DNA from: Acidobacteriota bacterium
GTDB taxonomy: Bacteria; Acidobacteriota; Blastocatellia; Pyrinomonadales; Pyrinomonadaceae
Direction of reading: 5' to 3'
Assembly (NCBI GenBank): GCA_003222835.1
Contig: QHXE01000018.1
Coordinates: forward strand, 1 to 8,403
Length of the DNA: 8,403 bases
Under the pieces are notes generated by a model, which saw only the letters and a list, made by a program, of their open reading frames with translations, had not been told where the DNA came from and made no database searches. Below, piece by piece: positions 1 to 6,422 of the stretch (position 1 is the first letter of the stretch; the number at the start of each line of letters is the position of its first letter). Both the position numbers and the translations under genes were made by a program.

Positions 1-1
1 T

Positions 2-520
2 TGCGAACTCGATAGCGTCTTCATAAATACCCGCATCGGTAAGAATGGTGCGCACGACTTCGACCAGCTTCATAATCGGCACCGGATTAAAGAAGTGCAG
101 CCCGATAAAGCGCCGCTGCCGCGCAGGAGATGTTGCCGCCATCATTTGGGTGATTGAGAGCGACGAAGTGTTCGAAGCAAAGATTGTTTCCTCTTTGCAG
201 ATCGCGTCAAGGTGACGATACGTATTCTGTTTCTCTTCCAGGTTTTCGATGATAGCTTCGATGATGATGTCGCACTCTGCCAAGTCGTCGAACGACGTCG
301 TACCATGCAGGCGATCGCGAGTTTCCTTTTGCTGTTCGGCCGCGATCGTTCCCTTCTCCGCAAATTTCGCGAGCGACTTTTCGATTGCATTGAAACCCTT
401 CTGAATCAGATCGTCAGAAACCTCGCGTACAGTCGTTTCAAAGCCCGCCATCGCCGCCGTTTGCGCGATTCCTGAACCCATCAACCCGCAACCCAACACG
501 CCAACCTTCTTGATTTCCAT
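2..520 (-). CDS. 3-hydroxyacyl-CoA (3-hydroxybutyryl-CoA type) dehydrogenase, N-terminal part, cut by left edge
   Basis: 173 codons are visible, reading leftwards off the window, so the C-terminus is missing. The family oxidises (S)-3-hydroxyacyl-CoA to 3-oxoacyl-CoA with NAD+ in the cytoplasm, in beta-oxidation or butyrate/PHB-type metabolism. Visible features are an N-terminal Rossmann fold with the dinucleotide motif GxGxxG at residues 10-15 (GCGLMG), the SNTSSLSIT segment at 116-124 that holds the catalytic serine, and GLHFFNPVP at 140-148 with catalytic His142, followed by Glu154 in KLVEVV. The four-helix C-terminal domain with the catalytic Asn lies outside. The ATG is supported by an AGGGAG ribosome site 7 bases upstream. 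The length so far and the motif order suit the single-domain 280-300 residue enzymes, but a longer FadB/FadJ-like or fused protein cannot be excluded. The closest name is hbd/paaH/fadB2 type; chain-length specificity cannot be read from this part. Confidence 0.93.
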   Translation of the reverse strand, partial: MEIKKVGVLGCGLMGSGIAQTAAMAGFETTVREVSDDLIQKGFNAIEKSLAKFAEKGTIAAEQQKETRDRLHGTTSFDDLAECDIIIEAIIENLEEKQNTYRHLDAICKEETIFASNTSSLSITQMMAATSPARQRRFIGLHFFNPVPIMKLVEVVRTILTDAGIYEDAIEFA

Positions 521-527
521 TCTGAGT

Positions 528-533
528 CTCCCT
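528..533 (-). promoter_or_regulatory. Ribosome binding site of the hydroxyacyl-CoA dehydrogenase gene
   Basis: AGGGAG on the minus strand, 7 bases before the ATG at 520. It fixes the start and leaves a short leader between the inverted-repeat element (550-702) and the gene. Confidence 0.6.
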
Positions 534-540
534 ATTTGTT

Positions 541-558
541 CGCAGATTACGCAGATTA
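541..558. repeat. Two tandem 9-bp units (CGCAGATTA)
   Basis: CGCAGATTA occurs twice head to tail at 541-549 and 550-558. The second copy is the outer end of the left arm of the 550-702 inverted repeat. Sequence of this kind (AATCTGCG/CGCAGATT strings) is, from memory, frequent between genes in environmental Acidobacteriota, Planctomycetota and Verrucomicrobiota genomes. Its role is unknown. Confidence 0.6.
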
Positions 559-702
559 CAGGTTACAGAACCGCGAGCGGTAGCGACCCGGATCAGAAAG
601 GCACCCGGAAAAAAACCGCGTACCAAATCGTCTCGTGATTGAATCGACATCTAGTGTAGGATCCGGTCCTACCGCTCGCGGTTCTGTAACCCGAAATCTG
701 CG
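550..702. repeat. Long imperfect inverted repeat, REPIN/MITE-like intergenic element
   Basis: The left arm 550-594 pairs with the right arm 660-702. The core, 561-583 against 669-691, is a perfect 23-bp inverted repeat. Outward, the match continues 11 bp with 3 mismatches in a row. Inward, it continues through GACC(C)GGATC with two single-base bulges. About 65 bases separate the arms. Each arm also contains its own small hairpin, ACCGC-GA-GCGGT at 570-581 and ACCGC-TC-GCGGT at 671-682, an architecture like paired REP sequences. A further hairpin GTAGGA/TCCTAC lies at 656-672. The element fills nearly the whole gap between the rhomboid and dehydrogenase genes and ends 2 bases from the rhomboid stop codon. 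On transcription it would form a strong stem that could protect or end the rhomboid mRNA. A T-run of 7 on the minus strand (609-615) is too far from a hairpin to be a classical terminator. No transposase is nearby. Confidence 0.8.
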
Positions 703-704
703 GA

Positions 705-1625
705 TTATCCAAAACGCCGCGCCACCATGAAAAAGCAGACACCAACCAGAACCAACGCCGCGATTTGCCACACGCGCCAAGCAATGGTGACGCTTGCCGG
801 CGTGCCCGGACGTTTGTAGCTCACTACGCTGGCGATTGCGGCGCCTGACAACAGTCCGCCCAGATGCGCAGCGTTGTCGATGATGCCGCGCCCGAGAAAG
901 CCGATGCCCAGATTCAACAAGATCACCGGCAGCATCCCAGTGCCGAAGGCTCGTTTGAAACCCTCAGGCAATTCGCGACGATACTTCAGGCCAAAGACAA
1001 ACAGAACTCCGACTAATCCGAACAACGCGCCGGACGCCCCCGCTGAAGGATCGTCTGCGCGTTTGATTATAAAGCTCGCGATTAGGCCCGGGCGCGACCC
1101 GGGAATTACGGTCAAATAACTCGCGACGACTCCCGCAACGCCCGTCGAGACCCAGAAAACCACAAACTTTGCCGAGCCATAAAGCTTCTCGACCCACGGG
1201 CCGATGACCCAAAGGCTGTACATATTGATTAGCACGTGCGGAAGGTTCACATGAATGAAGATCGGTGTGACGAAGCGCCACCATTCATGATCGAAATTAA
1301 TCGCGTAATTCGTTTTTGCGCCATACGCGCGCAGGACGTCTTCGGGAAACGCTGTCCAGAGGACGCGGGTCGACATTTCACTCGACTCCCACATCAGCAG
1401 AAAAACAAAAAGATTCGCCACCAGAAAGACGATCGTGAAGATGTACGGACGAGAGAGCACGGCACGCGCGAAGTTAATAGCGTTTCGCTCGTGTAATGGA
1501 AATGCGGAAGAGGACGCTGGCGAGAGCGGCGCGCCGCATACGTGACAACCGCTTTCCCCCGCGCCAATCAGCGCGCCGCAGGTGCGGCACATGCTTGGGC
1601 GACCGGGATATTTTCCATCTGTCAT
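705..1625 (-). CDS. Rhomboid family intramembrane serine protease with N-terminal zinc ribbon
   Basis: 306 residues. Rhomboids cleave transmembrane substrates inside the inner membrane with a Ser-His dyad. Visible features: a zinc-ribbon-like N-terminus with Cys13, Cys16, Cys27 and Cys30 (CRTC...CHVC); a first membrane helix at about 61-78; the segment HVNLPHVLIN, with His130 and Asn134 in the place of the GlpG H150/N154 oxyanion residues; catalytic Ser198 in GASGALFG; catalytic His254 in NAAHLGGLLSG; and a last hydrophobic helix at about 284-300. The loop before the Ser helix (about 172-193) is long and polar. The start is uncertain. The ATG at 1625 has no clear Shine-Dalgarno, and a second ATG at 1592 (Met12) directly precedes the zinc ribbon, so a protein 11 residues shorter is possible. 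The stop lies 2 bases from the 550-702 repeat, and an inverted repeat (1641-1698) sits just upstream of the start. The substrate is unknown. Confidence 0.93.
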   Translation of the reverse strand: MTDGKYPGRPSMCRTCGALIGAGESGCHVCGAPLSPASSSAFPLHERNAINFARAVLSRPYIFTIVFLVANLFVFLLMWESSEMSTRVLWTAFPEDVLRAYGAKTNYAINFDHEWWRFVTPIFIHVNLPHVLINMYSLWVIGPWVEKLYGSAKFVVFWVSTGVAGVVASYLTVIPGSRPGLIASFIIKRADDPSAGASGALFGLVGVLFVFGLKYRRELPEGFKRAFGTGMLPVILLNLGIGFLGRGIIDNAAHLGGLLSGAAIASVVSYKRPGTPASVTIAWRVWQIAALVLVGVCFFMVARRFG

Positions 1626-1640
1626 TTGATGGCATCGGTT

Positions 1641-1698
1641 CAGAGTTCAAGCTTTCGCTTGCGTCTTTCGTAAGTAGCAACCTAAAGGTTGAACTCTG
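1641..1698. repeat. Inverted pair of 22-bp hairpin units with compensatory base changes (REP-like)
   Basis: Arms 1641-1662 and 1677-1698 are inverted copies with 3 differences (CAGAGTTCAA followed by a small hairpin and GC). Each arm folds on itself: CAAGC-TTTC-GCTTG at 1648-1661 and CAACC-TAAA-GGTTG at 1678-1691. Two of the three differences (1651/1688 and 1658/1681) swap a G-C pair for a C-G pair within the same small stem, and the third is in the loop. So the local hairpins, rather than the long stem, are preserved. GTAG stands directly 5' of the right hairpin (1674-1677), as in classical REP units. The element sits 16-73 bases upstream of the rhomboid start, between that gene and the ferritin stop. 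Confidence 0.7.
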
Positions 1699-1715
1699 AC
1701 CACTCGTAGTCGACG

Positions 1716-1745
1716 GCAAATGAATGAAAAATGACAAATGGAAAA
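1716..1745. repeat. A-rich low-complexity stretch of AAATG-type units
   Basis: Imperfect repeats of AAATGA, AAAATGA and AAATGG with extra A runs, between the 1641-1698 element and the end of the ferritin gene. It has no reading frame of note and no hairpin. It may be slippage-derived. From memory, similar ATTT-rich strings are common between genes in this kind of genome. Confidence 0.45.
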
Positions 1746-1799
1746 GCGAAAGTGATCTGGTTACTACTGCTCATGCTTTTGGCAGCAGCCTTCAAAGAT

Positions 1800-2339
1800 C
1801 TACTTGCCCAGTTCGCTGAGCAGGTTAACCAGATCGTCGGCGTGTTCTTCTTCTACCGCCAGGATACTCTCCATTAGACGACGCGTCGTCGGGTCGTCAT
1901 TCCCGAAGTAGTTAATCATGTCGCGATAGCTGTCGATAGCGATCCGTTCAGCGACCAAATCTTCTTTGATCATGTCAATGAGGGTTTCGCCCTCGACATA
2001 TTCGGCATGGCTGCGAGTTAGCAGACCGTCGGGATTGAAGTTTGGTTCGCCGCCGAGTTGAACGATACGCGCGGCAATCTGATCCGCGTGCCCCTGTTCG
2101 TCGTTTGCGTGTTGAAGGAATTCCGCCGCGACCCCTTCAGCATGAATCCCTGAAGCCATGAAATAATGCCGCTTGTAACGCAGCACGCAAACGATCTCTG
2201 TGGCCAGCGCTTCGTTCAATAATTTGATCACAGTTTCGCGATCGGCGCTATAGCCTTCGGTGACGGCGCCTTTCTCAATATGACGGCGCGCGCGTTCACG
2301 CAAAGTTTTGATGTCAGTCAGAAATGGTTTGTCAGCCAC
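1800..2339 (-). CDS. Bacterioferritin-like ferroxidase protein lacking the haem-ligand methionine
   Basis: 179 residues from a GTG start; a four-helix ferritin-like protein for iron oxidation/storage or peroxide defence in the cytoplasm. Aligning by eye with E. coli Bfr, the di-iron ligands are present: Glu48 (LATE), Glu81 and His84 (DEQGHADQI), Glu131 (DLVAERIAID), and Glu163 and His166 (EEEHADDL). Bfr has DEMKHADR with haem ligand Met52; here the position is Gln82 (DEQGHADQ), so haem binding by the usual route is unlikely. About 30 residues precede the first helix, and the protein is longer than the roughly 158-residue Bfr. The GTG at 2339 is preferred over an in-frame TTG at 2357, because AAGGAG lies 7 bases before the GTG and the TTG overlaps that site. 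It is divergent from the peptidase gene. The stop is followed by about 100 bases without a clear terminator. A Dps-like role is possible. Confidence 0.9.
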   Translation of the reverse strand: MADKPFLTDIKTLRERARRHIEKGAVTEGYSADRETVIKLLNEALATEIVCVLRYKRHYFMASGIHAEGVAAEFLQHANDEQGHADQIAARIVQLGGEPNFNPDGLLTRSHAEYVEGETLIDMIKEDLVAERIAIDSYRDMINYFGNDDPTTRRLMESILAVEEEHADDLVNLLSELGK

Positions 2340-2346
2340 AGTGTGA

Positions 2347-2352
2347 CTCCTT
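2347..2352 (-). promoter_or_regulatory. Ribosome binding site deciding the GTG start of the ferritin gene
   Basis: AAGGAG on the minus strand, 7 bases before GTG at 2339. It lies inside the longer TTG-initiated frame and so argues against that start. Confidence 0.75.
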
Positions 2353-2381
2353 CTCAACTATATTTTCTGAGGGAAGCGATG

Positions 2382-2410
2382 ATATTACTCGCTCCAAATG
2401 TTGTGAGCAA
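2382..2410 (-). promoter_or_regulatory. Possible sigma-70-type promoter for the ferritin gene
   Basis: On the minus strand TTGCTC (2405-2410) and TAATAT (2382-2387) are separated by exactly 17 bases. Each matches its consensus box only partly (3/6 and 4/6). A short inverted repeat AGCGA...TCGCT (2375-2379/2389-2393) straddles the -10 box and could be an operator. The leader to GTG would be about 35 bases. This is a motif match only. Confidence 0.35.
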
Positions 2411-2483
2411 GTAAGCCACGCCAACCAGGTCTCGCCCAGTCGTCATGACCGCGAAAGGTCGTCAGTGCTCGGTCAATCCGACA

Positions 2484-2493
2484 GAACCGGTTC
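2484..2493. promoter_or_regulatory. 10-bp perfect palindrome GAACCGGTTC in the divergent region
   Basis: GAACCGGTTC lies about 45 bases upstream of the -24 element of the sigma-54 promoter. The distance would allow a dimeric activator site, but a 10-bp palindrome can occur by chance and no protein can be named. Confidence 0.25.
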
Positions 2494-2534
2494 GTTAGAG
2501 TCTCGTAAATAAACCAAAAGAGCGGCATCGGCAG

Positions 2535-2551
2535 TTGGCACGCATCTTGTT
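2535..2551 (+). promoter_or_regulatory. Sigma-54 (RpoN) -24/-12 promoter of the S8 peptidase gene
   Basis: TTGGCACGCATCTTGTT matches the -24/-12 consensus TGGCACG-N4-TTGC. The -24 GG (2537-2538) and the -12 dinucleotide (2549-2550) have the obligatory 10-base separation. The only departure in the core is GT for GC at -12. Transcription would start near 2562, leaving a leader of about 62 bases that contains the AAGGAG site and a small hairpin AGCCG/CGGCT (2560-2575). Such promoters need an ATP-dependent enhancer-binding activator, so the peptidase and the downstream HD-GYP gene would be under signal control. Confidence 0.72.
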
Positions 2552-2608
2552 TCTGTCCGAGCCGCTGCTCCGGCTAACGGTGTAGCTTTGGCAATCAAGA
2601 GTCTCTTT

Positions 2609-2614
2609 AAGGAG
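2609..2614 (+). promoter_or_regulatory. Ribosome binding site deciding the ATG start of the S8 peptidase
   Basis: AAGGAG lies 9 bases before ATG 2624. An upstream in-frame TTG (2588) would put this site inside the gene and spoil the signal peptide, so the ATG is preferred. Confidence 0.75.
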
Positions 2615-2623
2615 CAACGTTTA

Positions 2624-4807
2624 ATGCGAAAGTCCGCTCTTCTAGTACTGCTAGTCATCTTCTCGCTTTTCTCGCCGCTAGAGGCTTTTCTGCCGGGCAG
2701 GCTCTCACACGCCCAAACAAAATCCAGCAAGTCCCGTGGTGACAAGCTCGCGGAATCATTACGCGAGCGCGTACGACAGCCTGCCGGAGACGGCAGCGAG
2801 ACCGCGCGCGTCATCGTTAATTTGAGTGATGGAGCCGATCCGAAGCCGTTGATTCAGGCGCTGAGCCACGGATCGAACTCACCGAAGCATTTGGAAGCTT
2901 TGGGCCTGATGGTCGCGGATGTGCCATTGAGTAAGTTGGAAGAAGCTTCGGAGCGCGACGACGTTTCATGGATTTCGGCCGATCAAGAAGTGCGTTCGCT
3001 TGATAACTCAGTTCCCAACCCCGCTGACAACACCAGTCACGTCGAAGTTACGACCGGCGCCAGCAAAGTCCTGCCGACAGATACAACGTCCCAAATCGGT
3101 AGCGGCGTTGCGTACGGTGGAGCCGGAAACGGAGTAGGAATTGCCGTTCTCGACAGCGGTATTACTCCCTGTGACAATGCCGAGTTTGTAGGTTATCAAT
3201 GGAAGCAGAGCAGCGGGACGCTCGGCACCGGACTCTTCGCGCAAACCTACCTGGCTACTTATGACCGGATCAAGAAGCACATCGATTTCACCGGCGAAAA
3301 TCGCACAGACGATGTCTATGGTCATGGAACACATACGGCAGGCATCGCCGCCGGCACGGGCCAATCAAGTGAGGATGATGCAAAGGACAACCCGAGCTTG
3401 CCAACTTACGGCGGTATGGCGACCGGCGCAAATCTGATCGACGTGCGCGTCCTGAACTCACAGGGAATGGGCACAGTCTCGAACGTGATTGCCGGCATCA
3501 ACTGGGCCATTCAGAATAAGACGACCTACAACATTCGCGTGATGAATCTTTCGCTGGGAACCGGCATCACGCAGAGTTACAAAACGGATCCTCTTTGCGT
3601 GGCTGTCGGCAAAGCTGTGGATGCCGGTATAGTGGTGGTTGTGGCGGCCGGCAACTGGGGCAAAGACGCGGCCGGCAACAAGATTTTCGGCGGGATTCTC
3701 TCCCCGGCTAACTCTCCCCGGGTCATCACGGTGGGCGCGACGAACACACAGCAGACCACCAAGCGTTCGGACGACGTCGTTACGACTTATTCGTCACGCG
3801 GTCCGACCCTCGTCGATGGACTGGCTAAGCCCGATTTGGTTGCGCCCGGTAACCGAACCGGCGCAGCAGAAACAGCAGACACGGCTCCCTCAACCAATTA
3901 CTCTTCAAGCAGTGAGGACGGCGGAATTATCAAAACGCTCTTGAGTGGCAGTACCACTACAGTCAATCCGCAACCGAATGGCTGGTATCAAGTCTTGAGC
4001 GGTACTTCATTCGCCGCGCCGGCGGTCTCGGGCACCGTCGCTTTGATGCTCGAAGCCAATCCTTCGCTGACCCCATCCATGGTCAAAGCCGTGCTGATGC
4101 GGACAGCCCAGCGTCTTCCCGTTTACGAAGGCATGGTGAAGGACTGGCAGATGACGAACTTCGAACGCATAGTTACCGAGGGCGCAGGCGAACTGAACAC
4201 GAGCGCCGCAGTTACGGTCGCAAAAGCCATTCGTCAGGATGCCAATCGCGCTAAAGCCGGCGACAACCTGATCACAAAGGGCAACACAACTTATGCAACC
4301 CTGGGCGTGACGGCGCCGATCGCGGGCGAGAACATGCCGCTGAATAACGGCATCGTTTGGGTCGAAGGCGTGTCGTTTACGGATCGCCTGATGGTCACCA
4401 ACGGGTACAAACTGGCGGACGGCACTACACTTAGCAGCGGCTTCGTCCTGGCCGACGGCTACATGCTTCCCGACGGCAGTTACGTTTTGGCGAACGGATT
4501 TGTGGTCAGCAGCGGTTTCGTCATAAGCAGCGGTTTCGTCATAAGCAGCGGTTTTGTGCTGGGCAGCGGTTTCGTGATTAGCAGTGGTTTCGTTATTAGC
4601 AGCGAGTACGCATCCGCCGACGGCTCGCTTTCGTCAGGGAGCACGAGCGCCATGGCTTTTGCCAATCAATCAACCTGGGCCTCGAACTTGATCGATCCCG
4701 CCTCGACCGGTTCGAACGAAGAACAAGTGATGATTCTGGGTGAAGAGGCCATGCCGTTGAACGTGCAGCGACTCTCGAGTGCCAGCCCACTGTTCCCCCA
4801 CCGTTAG
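2624..4807 (+). CDS. Secreted S8 subtilisin-like serine peptidase with C-terminal hexapeptide-repeat tract
   Basis: 727 residues. A signal peptide at 1-30 (MRKS, hydrophobic core LLVLLVIFSLF, likely cleavage after LSHA) sends it through Sec. Residues 61-125 look like an I9-type inhibitor/propeptide. The catalytic domain has Asp177 (AVLDSGI), His234 (YGHGTHTAG), oxyanion Asn344 (AAGN) and Ser462 (SGTSFAAP), so it should be active. Residues 593-665 form about eleven hexapeptide units of the type [NDS]-G-[FY]-V-[IL]-[SA], with one 7-residue unit. A Ser/Asn-rich tail follows, ending ...LFPHR without a sortase, PEP-CTERM or membrane anchor. The regular G-F-V-I pattern suggests stacked beta structure, perhaps for attachment or self-assembly (inference). 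The gene is preceded by a sigma-54 promoter. The stop is 7 bases before the HD-GYP start, so the two are probably co-transcribed. Substrate unknown. Confidence 0.95.
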   Translation: MRKSALLVLLVIFSLFSPLEAFLPGRLSHAQTKSSKSRGDKLAESLRERVRQPAGDGSETARVIVNLSDGADPKPLIQALSHGSNSPKHLEALGLMVADVPLSKLEEASERDDVSWISADQEVRSLDNSVPNPADNTSHVEVTTGASKVLPTDTTSQIGSGVAYGGAGNGVGIAVLDSGITPCDNAEFVGYQWKQSSGTLGTGLFAQTYLATYDRIKKHIDFTGENRTDDVYGHGTHTAGIAAGTGQSSEDDAKDNPSLPTYGGMATGANLIDVRVLNSQGMGTVSNVIAGINWAIQNKTTYNIRVMNLSLGTGITQSYKTDPLCVAVGKAVDAGIVVVVAAGNWGKDAAGNKIFGGILSPANSPRVITVGATNTQQTTKRSDDVVTTYSSRGPTLVDGLAKPDLVAPGNRTGAAETADTAPSTNYSSSSEDGGIIKTLLSGSTTTVNPQPNGWYQVLSGTSFAAPAVSGTVALMLEANPSLTPSMVKAVLMRTAQRLPVYEGMVKDWQMTNFERIVTEGAGELNTSAAVTVAKAIRQDANRAKAGDNLITKGNTTYATLGVTAPIAGENMPLNNGIVWVEGVSFTDRLMVTNGYKLADGTTLSSGFVLADGYMLPDGSYVLANGFVVSSGFVISSGFVISSGFVLGSGFVISSGFVISSEYASADGSLSSGSTSAMAFANQSTWASNLIDPASTGSNEEQVMILGEEAMPLNVQRLSSASPLFPHR
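4436..4603 (+). repeat. In-frame 18-bp tandem repeat array inside the S8 peptidase gene
   Basis: Period-18 repeats encode SGFVIS-type hexapeptides. Units 4508-4525 and 4526-4543 are identical (AGCAGCGGTTTCGTCATA). The next three (4544-4561, 4562-4579, 4580-4597) differ at a few mostly third-position bases. Degenerate units continue upstream to about residue 593. The identical central copies point to recent unit duplication and possible copy-number variation between strains. Substitutions that keep Gly-Phe-Val point to selection on the protein. Confidence 0.85.
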
Positions 4808-4814
4808 TATTTTC

Positions 4815-6422
4815 ATGGCGCGAACAAAAGCAGAGAAAAAACTCCTGATCTATGAAACCGGAGTGACGGTGGTTGGCCTTTGTCTGTGGCTGGCCTCCGT
4901 CATGTTTCTCTTCACTAGTCACTCTCTACGAGAGCAACTGGTTCTGATTGGTTTCGTCCCGCTGATTATCTTCATCGGTCTGTTTCCGAATACTTTTACT
5001 CTTCCCTCCGGTCTCAAGCGAGATAAGATTACTTTTACTCTCTCAGACGCCTTCGTCTTTCTCATCGCCTGTTCGTACGGGACACTTCCTGCGGTCTTTG
5101 TCGCGGGCGCCGAAGGTTTTGTTTCGTCGCGCCGCACCCTGCGGCGTTTGTCTACCAATCTCTTTTCAGCCGGTATGATTTCGCTGGCGGCGGCAGCCGC
5201 AGGCATGACTTTAAATGCAACGCTGTACTACGGATTCCATGAAACCAATGTAGGAAAATATCATTCATTCTTTGCTGTTACCGTCGCTTTGCTGCCGGCA
5301 ACTGCGGTCCATGTTTTGGTTAATGTGGGATTGTTGTCTGGTCTTTTTGCCTTGCGCAGTAAAACCAATTTCTTCCGCACCTGGAAGGAGAATCTGTCCT
5401 GGGCCACGCCGATTGCCTTGCCCACCAGTGCGGTCGCCAGCCTTGCTTATCTTGCTCTGCAATACAACTGGCTGGTCATGATTATCATCGGCGCGCCGAT
5501 CCTGATCGCAATTAATTTTGGTCACCGTCAGTACCGAAATAACATGCACCAGCGCATTGAGTTGTTGGAAAAGGCGCATCGCGAAACCATCGAAGCCCTG
5601 GCGGTTGCGATCAATGCCAAAGATGCAGTCACTCACGAACATGTGCTGCGCGTGCAGATTTACGCAGCCGGTGTCGCGCGCTTGATGGGTTGTGATGACG
5701 CTGACATCGAAGCGCTCAAGGCGGGCGCTCTGCTGCACGATATCGGTAAGATCGCAGTACCGGATTACATCCTGAACAAGCCGGGAAAGCTGACTGCTCC
5801 AGAGTTCGAGCAGATGAAGATGCACACCATTGTCGGAGCAAAGATTCTCGGCCGAGTGGATTTTCACTATCCGGTTGTGCCGATCATTCGTCATCATCAC
5901 GAACGCTGGGATGGTGGTGGTTATCCCGACGGATTGAAAGGTGAAGAGATTCCGTTGACGGCGCGAATCCTGACGGTCGTAGATTGCTTTGACGCACTCC
6001 GTGAGGATCGCCAGTACCGCCGTGGCCTTACGCGTGAAGAGGCCGTCGAGTTCCTGTTAAAAAACAGTGGTTCTCAATACGATCCGCGCGTTGTCGTGTT
6101 ATTCATCACTCATCTTCCCGAATTCGAAGCTGAGATCGTCGCACACAAAGGCGCAGTTCCAACATTCGGAATTGAGCCAACTGAGCAGCTATCTGAAGCC
6201 GCTTTACGAGTCGCTCCAGCCGCGGGCCTGGCGACGACCGAAGACACCGTCACGGTGAGCGAGACTCGGTTCTCTCATAAGGAACTGGCGTCATACCTTT
6301 GCCGTAAGACTCAGTTCAATTGCGAGTCACGACACGTGTGCCATAACCTTGATCGCCGGCTCTGGAGAAATAGTCACCGAATATGCGCGCGGGCAACATG
6401 CCGAGGCGATCAGGGGGCGTGA
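4815..6422 (+). CDS. Membrane-bound HD-GYP cyclic-di-GMP phosphodiesterase, C-terminus frameshifted
   Basis: 535 residues in this frame. The N-terminal 235 residues form a polytopic membrane sensor-like region (hydrophobic segments near 13-33, 41-58, 78-98, 114-134, 150-180, 197-214, 219-234). A short helical linker leads into an HD-GYP domain at about 255-440: THEHVLRV (His276), HDIGK (308-312), His337, HHERWDG (361-367), GYP (369-371) and Asp390 in VVDCFDAL. The metal ligands and GYP motif are intact, so hydrolysis of c-di-GMP to pGpG/GMP is expected. After about residue 485 the frame loses family character (Cys/Arg-rich to the stop), while a GAF domain continues in the +1 frame. ATG 4815 is preferred over GTG 4779, which lies inside the peptidase. 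There is no clear Shine-Dalgarno and the gap after the peptidase stop is 7 bases, so translation is probably coupled. Confidence 0.93.
   Translation: MARTKAEKKLLIYETGVTVVGLCLWLASVMFLFTSHSLREQLVLIGFVPLIIFIGLFPNTFTLPSGLKRDKITFTLSDAFVFLIACSYGTLPAVFVAGAEGFVSSRRTLRRLSTNLFSAGMISLAAAAAGMTLNATLYYGFHETNVGKYHSFFAVTVALLPATAVHVLVNVGLLSGLFALRSKTNFFRTWKENLSWATPIALPTSAVASLAYLALQYNWLVMIIIGAPILIAINFGHRQYRNNMHQRIELLEKAHRETIEALAVAINAKDAVTHEHVLRVQIYAAGVARLMGCDDADIEALKAGALLHDIGKIAVPDYILNKPGKLTAPEFEQMKMHTIVGAKILGRVDFHYPVVPIIRHHHERWDGGGYPDGLKGEEIPLTARILTVVDCFDALREDRQYRRGLTREEAVEFLLKNSGSQYDPRVVVLFITHLPEFEAEIVAHKGAVPTFGIEPTEQLSEAALRVAPAAGLATTEDTVTVSETRFSHKELASYLCRKTQFNCESRHVCHNLDRRLWRNSHRICARATCRGDQGA

Noticed and set aside
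605..620. CGG-A7-CCG, possible terminator for the rhomboid transcript
   Set aside because: The T-run on the minus strand forms the loop of a 3-bp stem and does not follow a stable hairpin. It is not a classical intrinsic terminator.
2404..2422. Second sigma-54-like motif (TTGGCGTGG...TTGC) on the minus strand upstream of the ferritin gene
   Set aside because: The distance between GG and GC is 12 or 7 bases instead of the obligatory 10, so it cannot work as a -24/-12 promoter.
2521..2600. Leader of the peptidase gene considered as a c-di-GMP (GEMM) riboswitch because of the downstream HD-GYP gene
   Set aside because: The sequence lacks the conserved GEMM core and is too short downstream of the predicted transcription start. 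The GGCACGCA string is explained by the sigma-54 box.
4480..4665. Minus-strand frame with a TKPLLI-type repeat
   Set aside because: This is the reverse reading of the 18-bp repeat tract of the peptidase. The periodicity comes from the sense-strand repeats.
5265..5900. Long minus-strand reading frame (211 codons) opposite the HD-GYP gene
   Set aside because: It is antisense to a gene with intact membrane segments and catalytic motifs. It has no recognisable domain and its composition is that of a shadow frame.
6294..6303. CTTTGC stretch in the frameshift zone, recalling the prfB +1 slippery site
   Set aside because: There is no in-frame stop at the slip position and no upstream Shine-Dalgarno-like stimulator, so programmed +1 frameshifting has no real support.
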